Of a stretch of 64,000 bases of DNA, positions 46,976-57,994 are shown piece by piece. The notes beneath the pieces are model-generated. The model made no database searches, was not told the origin of the DNA, and saw only the letters and a list, made by a program, of their open reading frames with translations. Both the position numbers and the translations under genes were made by a program. The stretch's first letter is position 1; each line of letters begins with the position of its first letter. The stretch covers positions 1 to 64,000 of the forward strand of contig JAMKCH010011811.1 in the NCBI GenBank assembly GCA_023653785.1, in the 5' to 3' direction. The stretch comes from Ophioderma brevispina (taxonomy: Eukaryota; Echinodermata; Ophiuroidea; Amphilepidida; Ophiodermatidae).

Positions 46976-47482
46976 CTGTAGGGAAAAAAACAATAATAAT
47001 CATGCTAATTATTCACCTTAGGGCAAAATATTTAATTTCATAAAAGTATGAGTTGTATAGAGAGGCCGTCTATATATAGCAAATCCTGGCTCAGACATCC
47101 CATTCTACAAAAATCTCCACAAATTAAGCCATTTCCAGAGGCACCGAACTCAAGGAAAGATAAATAAAGAGTTAATAAGCTTAATACATGGCAGTACAAG
47201 AATTCTCACATGGCAGCTATTGTATCAAAGCTTCTTGTATTCACACAAGATTGGTCCTCTACTATTGTCAATTATCCCTTGGACATGGAACTATGTACGC
47301 CCGCTTTACCGCCAAACGCGCACTGTTGGATTGAATGTAAGCGCAGTTCACCCAAAGAGAGAGCGTGCCTTAGGTCATGTCAAGGGATTTTGACAAACCG
47401 TATAGTAGTAATCATTACCTTTTATATTTCTAACATTTATATTGAAAGTAGAAACAGTTCATCTTGGAGTAAAAAACCAAAC

Positions 47483-47664
47483 TAGTTGACACACCAGCCA
47501 GTGGCATGTCGGACCAACTTCAACTAGAAATAGTATCCCAAAGAGTATGCAGGAAGTTAGTGTGCAAAGAAGAATTACACACGCTGTCTTAGTCAATCCC
47601 GGACCACGCTTCTTGAGAATGAACGCCGAGTACGACGCATATTGCTCCAGCCGGTATTAAGTGC
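47483..47664 (-). CDS. SLCO: SLCO internal exon with apparent frame disruptions
   Basis: Lies between exons 51742-51906 and 46738-46975 and encodes the missing membrane region. Pieces in order: IPAGAICVVLG, then in a second frame FILKKRGPGLTKTACVILLC followed by TLTSCILFGILFLVEVGPTC, and finally an AGV-like end joining the Kazal exon. The acceptor is aaattag and the donor is a weak ta|gtttgg. The 182-base length cannot join the clean phases on either side (two bases short modulo three). The frame breaks near 47655 (stop TAA after GCACT), near 47625 (after VVLG) and near 47500. The GG-xx-LKK and following helix are characteristic of OATPs, so homology is secure. Whether the breaks are real or consensus errors is open. 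Confidence 0.75.
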
Positions 47665-48119
47665 CTAATTTGATGAAAAAAGAAAGTATTTTACATACAC
47701 ATTTCATTACTAGATTGAAACAATGTCTGTATCATGTGGTTTTAAACTTGGAGGGGTCAGGATGTCCACAAGATTATTTCCTCTGTCCAACTTTTGTCCA
47801 TATGAGTATGTGAATTGTTTTGAATTAATATCTATAAATTTGATTACACAAAAGACCTGAAAATTCAGACCAACTGACAAGCCAGGGCACCTAAGGTGGA
47901 TACAAAAGGATACCACAGCCACTCCCAAGCACCCAGGTTTTCTGGTGGCATTTGATGACTCAAACTCTAATTTTTATGGGTCTCTACCATGTGTATAGTA
48001 CTTAGGACGAAGCATGCTCAAAACAAATAATGGTTAAATTGGACTTTTCGAACAAGATTAGAAAAATACATCGGTCCTCGGAACGCTTGTGTCGACTGCA
48101 TGTCGCGTGCTGTGAATGA

Positions 48120-48540
48120 TAGCCTGAAATGACCTTTGACCTTGAATTGTGACCTTTTGACCTGATTGTGAACTTTGACCTTGATATGGCAACTTTGACA
48201 CTCATAAACAAAATGAGGTTGTGCATTGTAAAATCCAAAAAACCAAGTTGCTTCCAATTGAAATTGGTTTCAAAAGAGGTCAATTTTACATTTTCAGCCT
48301 AAGTTACAACTTGACCTCACATGCCTTTTGACCCCTGGTATTGGTGCGTTGACCCCACAACAAATGAGGGATGCACAGTTGCACCTTGACTCAAGTTTGG
48401 TTCCAATTGAACTTTGGTGTCAAATGAGGTCAATTTTACATTTTCAGCCGATTTTACATCTGACCTCTTATGACCTGTGACCTCGGTAGTGACCTTTTTT
48501 GAAATGCCCATGTTCCACCCTGTGACCAAGTTTGGTTTAA
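48120..48540. repeat. TGACCTTTGACCT-rich repeat in a SLCO intron
   Basis: An exact tgacctttgacct lies at 48130-48142, with further tgacc words at about 10-40 base spacing. Two larger units are visible: gaggtcaattttacattttc follows caatt-gaa-ttggt near 48278 and again near 48428, a period of about 150 bases. Confidence 0.65.
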
Positions 48541-48544
48541 ATTC

Positions 48545-50700
48545 ACAAATATGTGGATATTACACGCCAAATGTTAACCCTTTTTCACAAACACCAGACA
48601 TCAACAAAAGTACATTCAACAGACATCAACAGTGGACAAAGTGATCCCTATGTATATAGCATGCCTCCATTTATCCACGGCTCTTCGTGGCACATGGAAT
48701 CGTGTAACAGGTCCAATGGTCCTTGAGTGATACAGAGTGAACTAGCCGTATTATCATACTAAGTTACCATACCACAAGATACCGGGATGCTAACAGGCCG
48801 GTATCGCACTAAATGTAAATGGCCACTGAAAGCAAGACCATAATAGTGTGTAGGGTTATAGATGAGATCGATTCTAGTAGTTGGGGGAAGAAGGTTTAAG
48901 ATGTTGTTCTAAGTTTGAAAGGTGCTGAATCAGAATTTGTGAGTCCAATCTCTGGGAAATGGGGGAAACTTTGTAAAATAAGGGGACTGTAGCAATGTAA
49001 CTAATGGTGGGAACCATACCTTTTTTAATCCTTATTAAATGAGACAAAATACATTGGGGTACATTAAACACAATTGATCTTGATTTCAAGTTACCCCTGT
49101 ACTAATTTTACCCCATTTATGTCACAAAGTCCCCAACATTCCAAGAGGTTGGACCAAAAATTATTGATTCAGCAGTCAGCACCCTTCAAACTATAGAACA
49201 ACATCTTAAACCTCTCCCAAACTTCAGATGGGATCTCATTTTGACCATACTATAGTGCTTTCATCCTGAAATTAAATTTACATCAAGAAAATGACATTTC
49301 TTTGTTATGGACTTCCATGCTGAACATGATCTATAGTTAGTGGTAAAAGAACACTGCGTATTATGTTCATGAGACGTCAAAGCGGAAATGTCAGAGACAT
49401 TAGTGTGGTTGACACAAGTTTTTCAAATGTCTTGCAATAAGATGGGGGGGGTGGTACTATACTTGTCATTACGGTGAATAATGAACAAAATATCCAAAAA
49501 CAATATAACTCACTACACTAAAGCTTCATAATGAAATGACCAGGTCCACTGAATATTAATAAAATTACGATGTAACAGCCCTGACACATAGACAATAAGT
49601 GCAAAAGGGAATCTTTATGTTTATCCAATGATGTTCTGCTCCCTAAATTTAAAGACTCCATGCCGCTAATTATTAGGATACATTTTAAATTAGTAATTCA
49701 GATTTGGCAATGTTCAGGACCGAACTGTCAAGGTATATCTATGCATCTTATATGTTAGGTGAGTGAAAACCTAAACAATTCAGAGCAGTACCAGACATTT
49801 ATTAGCCAAAGTTTTGCTCTGAATTTGTTTACATTTTCCCCTTTTATCTCCTGTCAAAAAATAACAATTGATGCAGTTGCCCACTTTAAATATAGTGGTT
49901 AAACCTAAAATCCACAAATATCATGCTAATTGCCATTTTCCCCTCCCATCTTCTCCCCTCCCATTTATCGTCCCATAAAATTACACACATATTCCCCCTC
50001 TTCCTATCAGCTTGCTTTCCCCTCTCCATTTTCTAGCAGAATTTGTACCTGGAGCCACCACTACACACTCCATTTCTCTGACTCTGACCTCTCAGCATCA
50101 GTTCATCACTCCCTTCATCAGTGAAAAACTGCTCCTGAAGTCTTACAAGTAGGGCCGAGTGTGAATGCCACACTCTTGACAGTTTACCTTGAAGCACAAT
50201 AGAGCGTGATTCTATCTCACCTGCTCATCTCACTATGAGCTAGTAAAATCTCAATTCCCTTGGCACAGTTCAGTACCTTTCATTCACCAGTGTATTTAGA
50301 AAATACACCCCCTGATTTTGGGCATGACATATGATACCCAGATCACACTAGGACAGTTCATATCAATGTATGTACAAGTACAACCCACTGAAATGTGTCC
50401 TTGGTGGATGAGCATATTGTAACTCATAGTGTCTCAACGCTGTAAGGCTGTGATGCTTGCAAGTCAAAAGTTAAAGGAATGCTGTCAAACCACACTGCAT
50501 CTCTTTCTCTCTTCTTACTTTCTCTCTTCCTCTCTCACACAGACTGAGACTGTCACCAAACATAGCTCCATTCCCAAATGTTATTCTAATGTGATCAAAA
50601 TCCTCTTCAACTTTAAAGAGACAAAAAGACATCTCCAGAAAAAAATAAACCCTCACTTTTTCATAACCATTTATTTACATATTTAGAATGTTTACCAATT
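48545..50700. other. SLCO intron, no further exon seen
   Basis: AT-rich intron between exons 47664 and 51742. A pyrimidine-rich stretch lies at 49935-50105 and another at 50500-50540. Short family K-like text (gagacaaaaagacatctcca) is at 50617. Confidence 0.4.
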
Positions 50701-50704
50701 ATAA

Positions 50705-50764
50705 ATCAGAATTTTCAAATTTTTAGGGACACCTGTTATTTGAAATCTCTCGTTGCACATTTAA
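50705..50764 (+). repeat. Right end of MITE family B (solo fragment)
   Basis: attttcaaatttttagggac followed by acctgttatttgaaatctct and a TTAA at 50761-50764 matches the right ends of family B at 54125-54176 and 56030-56079. Confidence 0.6.
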
Positions 50765-50944
50765 CAAGCTTTAATGGCCATTTTCCTGAAAAGCACTAAA
50801 ATATCTTGTTGATATGATGCAGCACTAGCAATGGGCATTTTAAATTTTGGCCAAAAATGACTTGATTGTGACTTTAACTTGGAACAAAATTGAAGGTGGT
50901 GTTGGTTTGTTAGTTTTGATTGAAGAAAATCACTGACAGTCGCT

Positions 50945-51157
50945 TTAACACCCTGGGCACTACCAATCTGTCTGATTGGCTCATTACAGGACACAACATG
51001 AGATGAGTAACCAATCAAAATAGTGATCTCTGTGTAAACCATACCAACATTCTTACAGTATATCTGATTTGCTCATTATATGATATTACCTTCCAAGTAA
51101 CCAATCAAAATAGTGCTTATATGTCAATAGATAAGTAGGTAGTGCCAAGGAGGTTAA
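50945..51157 (+). mobile_element. MITE family H, copy 2 (complete)
   Basis: Bounded by TTAA at 50945-50948 and 51154-51157. The left end ttaacaccctgggcactacc and the complement of the right end, ttaacctccttggcactacc, form a TIR of about 20 bases. Other copies are at 42225-42460 and 45415-45625. Its right TTAA is also the left TTAA of the next element. Confidence 0.75.
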
Positions 51158-51707
51158 AGCAATATTAGCACATTTTTTTGAAGGGCGCCCCCAATTTTTC
51201 AAAAATTTGGAGATTTTTACAGGGTTGCATTGGTAACTGGCTAGTAAACTATACCTGTGAATGGTTAAGCTCGAAATGTCTATGTGTCACAAACGAAGGA
51301 ATTTTGTACTAGAATAATTTTTATCGGGGATCCCCGATAATAATCTAACGGCTGCTGGAAACGGCCTTCCAATGTGAAATAGCCGGGAAATAGCGCCATG
51401 TATGTGTCTACGCTCATCCATTAATTGTTTTAATAGTTCGGGCAAGTCAAGTTAGAGGTTATTTTCTCGAGGTGGCACTATTTCATCAGGGACGGACATA
51501 AATGTAGCCTTTCCAGCTCTGCCGTTTAAGTCCAATCTGGGATCCCAATTCTAATTACAAAATCGCTTATTTTGTGATAAATACGCATTTTTTAGCATTC
51601 TCATTCACAGGTATAGTTTCCTAGACAATTACCAACGTAACTGTGCAAAAATATCAAATTTTGAAAATTGGGGGCGCTCTTCAAAAAATGTGCCAATATT
51701 GCTTTAA
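51154..51707 (+). mobile_element. MITE family A, copy 1 (complete)
   Basis: TTAA at 51154-51157 and 51704-51707. The left end ttaaagcaatattagcacat and the inverted right end ttaaagcaatattggcacat begin a TIR of about 110 bases that runs through gcgcccccaatttt to a ctatacctgtgaatg block. At the centre is a 20-base perfect palindrome (51321-51340). Non-coding. It ends 35 bases from the SLCO exon at 51742. Confidence 0.88.
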
Positions 51708-51741
51708 AGAAAATAATTAATAGTGTTAATATACCAATTAC

Positions 51742-51906
51742 CTGTAAGTAGATCAGCATTTGAAGCACTGATATTAAATTGAGATTCTATGAATTTTGGA
51801 ACAAATCGGATGAAACCGGTAACAATGGAGAACTCGCTGGTAGCACCCAGACACACAAATATGTAGGTTGGATTGGTTAGTAAACTTAGTACTGCACGGG
51901 GTAAAT
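51742..51906 (-). CDS. SLCO: SLCO internal exon: central membrane segment
   Basis: The most upstream SLCO exon found. It follows acceptor gatttgttacag, starts in phase 1 (a previous G completes aspartate) and ends with one base before donor gtaattgg. The translation is DLPRAVLSLLTNPTYIFVCL followed by GATSEFSIVTGFIRFVPKFI and ESQFNISASNADLLT. The LP-A---LLTNP-Y-F-CLG pattern and the S-A--A--L-G end are typical of the segment after the large cytoplasmic loop of OATPs. Length is 165 bases (2 + 54 codons + 1), clean. Earlier exons (N-terminus and first six helices) were not seen between here and 64000. Confidence 0.92.
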
Positions 51907-51909
51907 CTG

Positions 51910-52850
51910 TAACAAATCACACCAAAAAATGAAATATTAAGATTAAAATTATAACATAAATAAATTTATATCTTTTTAGACAGGCTAGCCCCTTCAATGA
52001 TAAAAGCACTGGTCTGTGCAATTCTGCAATCATATCTTCAAAACTATCACATTTGAGAATGGCAATATCATACTATAATTTGGCTAATGTTGTATGTATG
52101 TATCTTCGCAAAAGGCTCCGTCAGTTTTGCTACAAAGAACACTAAATTCACATGAAAGTTGCATGAGGATACCGGATGGGTTCTAAACTATATTCGGACA
52201 AAATCAGTTCAGAAATGGCTCAAAAAGCAATGAAAATGTGCTCAGTTGCTAAGGATATTATACATTTGTTTATAATCGTTACTAACAAGCGTGTACGAGT
52301 TGCAGTTGCAACGGGCGTGTTACGCACGAGACGCTATATGCAGTACACAATTAATAGGCGCCTTAGTGTGAAACAGGGTGGGGAAAGAAAGAAAATTGTG
52401 ATATTGACCCGTGAGTGATCTCTACCTGGCAAATTTTCACTAAGTCGGCTATTTTCCTGAATGCTTGCTCCAGTAAAAATTGCCCCTTTCTTCACTATCG
52501 TACATTATTTACCAGGGAAATAACTCACCGGTAAAATACTGGATGCTCAAAAACACTAAAAATGAAAATGAACAAGAATACAATTATACCCTGCAACAAT
52601 CATCGACTTTACATGCCTGTACCCTTTTTCTAAGCCTTCTAAATTAGCCTGTGCTTTTGTCAAAACACCAGCTACTACCAAGCAGACTTATCAACTGCCA
52701 TGTACCATTTGCAATTACCAACCACTACCGATAACATGCATGGTTGCTGTATGTTAAAATGCCAGAGATGAATACTATACTCCTCTTTATTGAGGCTATA
52801 TAATCTACTCTGAATGTCAGGGGATAATTATGGTCTATAATCGGTACTGA
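51910..52850. other. No exon seen
   Basis: Presumed SLCO intron. An 80-codon plus-strand frame at 52176 has no recognisable similarity. Confidence 0.4.
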
Positions 52851-52970
52851 ACACAGCTGTTTGACTCTACGCAAATTGCCTCTTACTTTGTAGAATTTTA
52901 TAAGCAATGGCAATACAATTTTGATAACTGATGTTAGTGAGGGCATGCAAGTGCTAGAATTCCTGTTGGA

Positions 52971-53381
52971 GAGTGTGGCCTAGTAGTTGGGTGCTTGCCT
53001 GTGGTGCAAATTTCCCGGGTTCGAATCCCAGTGGGGACACTTGCTGGGATTTATTCGGGTATTCAACTCTGGATTTCATCTGTATACCAGCTATTGATTA
53101 AAATCAGAATACCGCTCTACCCCATGGTTCACTTGGAATTGGGCAAATGAATCATGAAAGCATCCCATTTGGAGGAGACGTTAAACCGTCGGTCCTGTGT
53201 ACAGAAGTCACAACTGTACATGCACATTGTAGCCAGTTTCAAATAAGAGCAGGGTGAAAATCCCTGACCGTTCCCAATCCGCCCCAGCCATGTTAGGAGC
53301 TGCTCCGGATCAGCTTACGCAGCTCAACTAATCCTGACACCTAAAGTCGTTACCAATGACTTCTATAAGAACGAACGCTGT
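52971..53381 (+). repeat. tRNA-derived SINE, complete, with target duplication
   Basis: The head carries an A box (tggcctagtagttgg at about 52976-52990) and a perfect B box ggttcgaatcc (53018-53028). The body includes ggaggagacgttaaaccgtc and ggtcc near 53172, and the tail has ccggatcagcttacgcagct and accaatgacttct. Flanking copies of aattcct-tgga at 52959-52970 and 53382-53393 are the target duplication. The copy at 7242-7375 is a truncated relative. Confidence 0.85.
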
Positions 53382-53511
53382 AATTCCTCTGGAATCAGAA
53401 AAAATGGTATGAATCTTGCCATGTATCAGACTACAAAGGTCATGGTTTGTATGTTATAATGCCCTCTATTGCCCAATCTTCACAGAGATATGTGTAAAAG
53501 TATATATTTTT

Positions 53512-53637
53512 AGGGTTAGTGCAAGAAGGCCCATCTGCAATAGCTGCCATTTGTCAGTTGTGTTGGTTGTTAAGTGCATACCTGCCAAATCTAACATGTG
53601 GGAGCTATTGCAGATGGGACACTGGGACCTCAACCCT
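53512..53637. mobile_element. Small palindromic element nested in family J
   Basis: The left arm agggttagtgcaagaaggcc then catctgcaatagctgcca pairs with the right arm, whose complement is agggttgaggtcccagtgtc then ccatctgcaatagctccca. 126 bases. The arms resemble the outer arms of the fold-back at 34390-34636, so they probably belong to one family. Confidence 0.75.
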
Positions 53638-53824
53638 AAAAAAAAAAAAAAGAAGGTTCGCCCAGACAATGAAATTTGTAAAATTTGCACAGGACATATA
53701 TAGGTAGTAGAGCTTACAATCCAAAGCAGGTGTCTGTTGCGCCGTGGAGTTATTGCTGGTTTTGTCATAGACTTTTAATCAGCAGTGTGAAGGATTAGAT
53801 GGGAACAACATCAGGCAAATTGAG

Positions 53825-54176
53825 TTAAAGGTACAACCAAGAGAGTTGTGAGGCACCCACAAATATTGTGTCAGAATAGTAATTATCCTATAGATCAGAC
53901 ACTCAATAGATTTTCTTACTTGGATTTGGCTACAGAAATGTCTAAACGAGAGAATAAGGTGATTCTGATATTTCAATATAAAACATAGGTTGAAATTCGT
54001 ATTGCTCCTATATGAAATTAGAAATTGCAAATGTCCTGTATCAAAGAACATTTCTCAGCTACTCCTTTTAGGTGGGATTATTTTTGATGGAAACACTTTT
54101 AACATCAAGCAAAAATCAGCACTTTCATTTTTTTTAGGGACACCTGCTTGTGAAATCTCTTGTTTGCACCCTTTAA
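53825..54176. mobile_element. TTAA-bounded MITE family B, copy 1
   Basis: Left end ttaaaggtacaaccaagaga at 53825; the complement of the right end begins ttaaagggtgcaaacaagag. The interior (ggctacagaaatgtct, tttcaatataaaacatagg, tttttagggacacctg) recurs at 55767-56079 and 62490-62747. Confidence 0.75.
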
Positions 54177-54293
54177 AAGACCACACAAAAAATAACAGCA
54201 AACTCTGATTATGCGATGCGTAAAATATGTCCCCGCTGATGTCGTATCACTAACATGCATAATGCCACTACAATGTAACTAAAGTCACATAAT

Positions 54294-54779
54294 GAACCCC
54301 CCCATCTCCCTCTCGACACCCCACCCCCGTACCCCCCTTCCCCCTACACCCCGCCCGTCCCTCCCCAAGACACCAGCCTCCCGTCCCCTCCCCAAGACCC
54401 CCTCCCCGGACACCCCACCCCCTCCCCCTCCCCCGGACACCCCACCCCTCCCCATTACCCCGAGACCTCCTCCCCATCACCGAGACTCCTTCCCCCTCCT
54501 TGAGACTCCCCCCCTCCTTGACTCCTCCTCCCCCTCCTTGAGAACGACTCCTCCCCCTCCTTGAGACGACTCCTCCCCCTCCCCGAGACTCCTCCCCCTC
54601 CCCGAGACTTCCCCACCTGCCTCCCCGAGACAACCACCACCCCTCCCCGAAAAAAAGACACACTGCTTCTTCCTGAGATGGCCCACCCCTCCCTCTCCAG
54701 ACACCCCACCCTTCCCGGATACCCCAATCCCTCCCACTCCCCAAAACACCCCACCACCCCCTCCCCGAGACCCCCACCC
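54294..54779. repeat. C-rich minisatellite 1 (CTCCCCGAGAC units)
   Basis: Nearly 490 bases of C-rich, almost G-free text on the plus strand, built of variants of cctccccgagactcc about 18-20 bases long. The complementary strand is correspondingly G-rich with repeated GGGG/GGG runs, so it could form G-quadruplexes. Long open frames on both strands (up to 174 codons) are artefacts of the low complexity. It directly abuts the repeat body at 54781. Confidence 0.9.
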
Positions 54780-54780
54780 A

Positions 54781-55395
54781 ATTATGATTCACACAAAAGA
54801 AAGATTAACGGGCATAGTGGTCTTTCACCTAGCGAAGAAATTTTGTATATCCGATGTACCGCTTTAACGATACAGCAATATGCATATGATTGCTCATTTG
54901 CATATGTTAGCCGCATATATCACACATCTTCAAACATTGGCAAAGAAGTGCGCACTATGGTCGGCTTTCATGTAGTGAAGGAATTTTTTGCATATCGGAT
55001 GCAACCATTTTAAAAAAAGTATCGTTTACGCCGATTTTGCATATTAATTAGCTCATTTGCCGCATGTACTTGCCAAATTTAATCAGGTCTAGAACTCTCA
55101 ACCCGCTTCCTTCCACCCAGTTACCTCATATACACCTTAACAACAGGACTCCAGATAACTTGTATAGAAGCCTTGCGGGAAAATTTTCTAAATTATGCAA
55201 ATTAGATTCTTAATTAGCGTATTTTATTGCCCAAATCAAGCAGGTCGGGAACTCATCAACCGCTCTCTCCACCAAGTTACATCATTGTATCCCTTACGGA
55301 ACTCCAGATAATCATACTCACATAGTGGGTTAACATTTTTTATCACGGTCGGACGACTGACGAATCTCGTTCGGCGGTGACAAAATATGTAGCTG
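54781..55395. repeat. Repeat body U, copy 1, adjoining the C-rich tract
   Basis: Aligned by eye with 60031-60650 over about 600 bases: tttgtatatccgatgtacc, ttttgcatattaattagctc, aatcaggtctagaactctc, gggaaaattttct, actccagataat and a cggtcggacgactgacgaa end. It contains an internal duplication: the aatca-gtc-agaactc...ttccaccaagttac block occurs twice (about 55083-55130 and 55234-55285). No TIRs or coding sequence were recognised. Confidence 0.75.
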
Positions 55396-55524
55396 CGCTC
55401 CAGAGTTTATTATTTTGTTAAACCAAAGAAAGAATTTCCACCTCATTGTAGCATTTTTCTTCAATTTGTCAAAAATAATGATTCTAACACAGTAACACCA
55501 CCAACACAAGGAACTCATGGCTGA

Positions 55525-55760
55525 GGCTAGAAACTGCACTAAGTCCAAAAGATGCGATGACGTCATCGCCCAACACTCATATGGGCACGAAATCCTGGCC
55601 GGCGCCAGCGACTCCTCGTTGCTTGCCCATGCCTGCTCAATGGAATGGTGGGCCGGACGGCCCAGTTCGAATCCCCCCGCCACGGCATGTTCCAAGTTTT
55701 TAGCTTCTAACCCCTTTACCAACAAACCCCTTCCCTTCCCTCTCTGGAAGGCAGTTAGGG
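55525..55760 (+). repeat. SINE-like repeat with a B-box, copy 2
   Basis: Counterpart of 46460-46620: gcactaagtcc, gcgatgacgtcatc, a gaatggtgggcc block, the B-box-like agttcgaatcc (55668-55678), tagcttctaacccctttacc and a pyrimidine-rich tail. Confidence 0.5.
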
Positions 55761-55766
55761 ATATCT

Positions 55767-56079
55767 ATTAGAGGTGCAAAAGAGATTTTTGTCATCCATA
55801 TAATTGTGTCATATGTAGTGATTTCATGTAGATATGACCCCCAATAGATTTCTTACCTTGCATTTGGTTACAGAAATGTCTGGAAGTGAAAACAAAAGGC
55901 GTTTTTCATTTGCTTAATTTCAATATAAAACATAGGCCGAATTTAGTATTTGCTCATATAGTAAATGAGAAATTTCACAATTTTGTATCAAAGAAATAAT
56001 TCTCAGCATTGGTGCAAAAATCAGGATTTTCAAATTTTTAGGGACACCTGTTATGTGGAATCTCTCGCTGCACCTTTAA
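55767..56079. mobile_element. TTAA-bounded MITE family B, copy 2
   Basis: Left end ttagaggtgcaaaagagatt; the right end closes cacctttaa with TTAA at 56076-56079. The interior matches copy 1 (aatagatttcttaccttgca, aatataaaacataggccga). Its right TTAA doubles as the left TTAA of the next element. Confidence 0.75.
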
Positions 56080-56264
56080 AGGGACATAATGGCATAAAAA
56101 AAATTGACATAATAAAAAGGACCCTTACTGAAATCACTTCCACGAGTTTGAAAACAATTTGAATGTTTATATTCTGTAAAAACAGTAAAAACAGTTAGAG
56201 TTCTGGGGGGTGTCAGTTTGTGGCAATTTCTGTCATTTTTTTTCATGCCATTATGTCCCTTTAA
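56076..56264. mobile_element. Very short TTAA-bounded MITE (family L)
   Basis: The left end ttaaagggacataatggcat and the inverted right end ttaaagggacataatggcat are identical over 20 bases, closing at TTAA 56261-56264. 189 bases in total. It shares its left TTAA with family B copy 2. Confidence 0.88.
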
Positions 56265-56552
56265 ATAACATTTTACAGATATTGTAAAAATTGTTTGTAA
56301 ATAAAATGAATGAAAAAAAATAAAATTTTTCAAGGCAAACATGCCCTGCAAAATAATCATGCACAGCTGCCTTGAAGCATATAGTATTTTTAGTTTAGCC
56401 TCATTGAAAATCTGTGTACAAGGGAAATAGGAAGTCAAATGCTAATTACCAAATCACCCGAGATTTAGGTCAGCTCTGCACCTAAGTGACCTTTATATAT
56501 TATATTACTGTCATATTATTATATTTTATATTATTGAGTGTTAGCCGTTAAT

Positions 56553-56863
56553 TATCTAAAGGCAAAGGCCGAGGGCAATAAACTCAAGCTGTGGGCTACA
56601 GGCCTGTACATTTTATTCATCATGTACATGAGGGTGCAGTTTGGTGTTTGGTTTGGAAGCTATGAGCGAAAATGTGCCCCATTTTGGTCGACCAATATTA
56701 ATTTTATACAGTACTCTATGGGGCTTACAAAATCACGTTTTTAGCTCTCGCATCAAAACGGATTGAAATATCGGCGCGAAACTTTACAGATGGAGTTTTG
56801 GAGTGAAAGCCAATCTATCAAGATGAAAACTTCATATCCTTAAATCGGGCCATCCCCCTTTAA
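56553..56863. mobile_element. TTAA-bounded MITE family D, copy 2
   Basis: Interior and right end match the reverse of 25764-26083: ggtttggaagctatgagcga, cttacaaaatcacgttttta, gcgcgaaactttacagatgg, and the end atcgggccatccccctttaa. The left end is diverged. Confidence 0.65.
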
Positions 56864-56869
56864 ACAAAT

Positions 56870-57600
56870 ATCTGAGACTGATTGCTGGAATAAAACACTC
56901 TGTACTTGCAGCTGTAGTCTAAATTATAATTAGTTGGACATAACATGTTCATGCATTTCATTACATGCAATGCAGTGAATGTTCTAAAACATCCAGGTAG
57001 TAAAAGACTGCAAATAAGGAGGCAATTTGGTACAAATCACTATACAAGACATTAACCGATCCAGGGTTTCCTCTGCCGCCTCCGTGTCCAATATTTTTTT
57101 TGTAGTATCGGCTGATCCACCAATCCGATCCGACGATCTGCCCCATATATTAGAGACGCACGGATTCAAAATTTCTTAACCTTAGGAATTGGAGACGATG
57201 ATTAAACAACAATCTGTGCAGTCCTAACATTTGGCGTTTCCTTCCGATTAGGAATTTTGGAGAAAACTGTTACCTTTTGAGTCAACTCTTGTCTCCTGTG
57301 TTCTACTTAAAACTGGGAAAAAAATACCCATTGTATACTTCGTCCCTTCATTCATTCAGTACATCGGCTGAGAATCGGCAGCCTCTGACATATTTTTTAA
57401 CCGATCCATTTTTTTGCCGTTTTGCAGAATCGTCCCCCCGAATTTCCCGATTTCCCGATACAATACGGTTAACCTCTAATATGCACATATCGCTTCATTT
57501 TTTATCATTAGTGATAATATACATTTGTACAAATCTGGTGATTGATACTCAACACTGGTCATATAAATATTAAACATTAGTAATCTGAAGTTTCTTCTGA
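56870..57600. other. Unclassified, CCGATCC-rich; no gene seen
   Basis: Two patches near 57050-57150 and 57400-57470 share short ccgatcc/cgattt words. This looks like an unclassified repeat; no protein similarity is evident. Confidence 0.35.
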
Positions 57601-57994
57601 ACATCAGTGAATGTCTAGGTCCATTGGAAATATCTATATAATACTACTGAGCTTTCTCTGTGTATTTCTGTCTGGATGCTGTTTTTTTCCACTATGGTTC
57701 AATATGTTACAAGGTGGTTCATCCCCAAATCAACAGTGCATCCACACTCCGCATATTTTTATCCCCCTTGCGAGTGGCGGCCGAGCCAGAATAAAATACA
57801 CGGAGCATCGATGCGAGTTTTTGATTTGTGATGAACAACTCTGTTAGCATGTTGAAATCCCTTGCAACAATGGAAAATCTTTTTGAAAACTTGTTAATAT
57901 CATGTAAAAAGGAACATAATGCATTATAATACTTAAAGGTCCCAGTTCACAGAAATCTATCCTCATAAAATATTTGAGCAAAATCTAAAGCAAA

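Larger units (their letters stand above)
52853..53788. mobile_element. MITE family J, copy 3, with two nested insertions
   Basis: Left end acagctgtttga. Family J text runs to about 52970, resumes at 53394 (atggtatgaatcttgccatg) and runs to 53511. It resumes again after 53650 (aatgaaatttgtaaaatttg, caggacatata) and ends near a decayed TIR at 53779-53788. The gaps are filled by a SINE (52971-53381) and a palindromic element (53512-53637). Confidence 0.7.

Noticed and set aside
53018..53028. A functional tRNA gene (perfect B box)
   Set aside because: The tRNA-like head continues into a 400-base body with a target duplication and a truncated relative at 7242-7375, so it is a SINE.
54268..54792. 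A 174-codon minus-strand frame and overlapping plus-strand frames rich in G/R/E or P/S/T
   Set aside because: They run through a C-rich minisatellite; all frames are long because stop codons are rare in such text. The translation is repetitive and has no start context or splice support.
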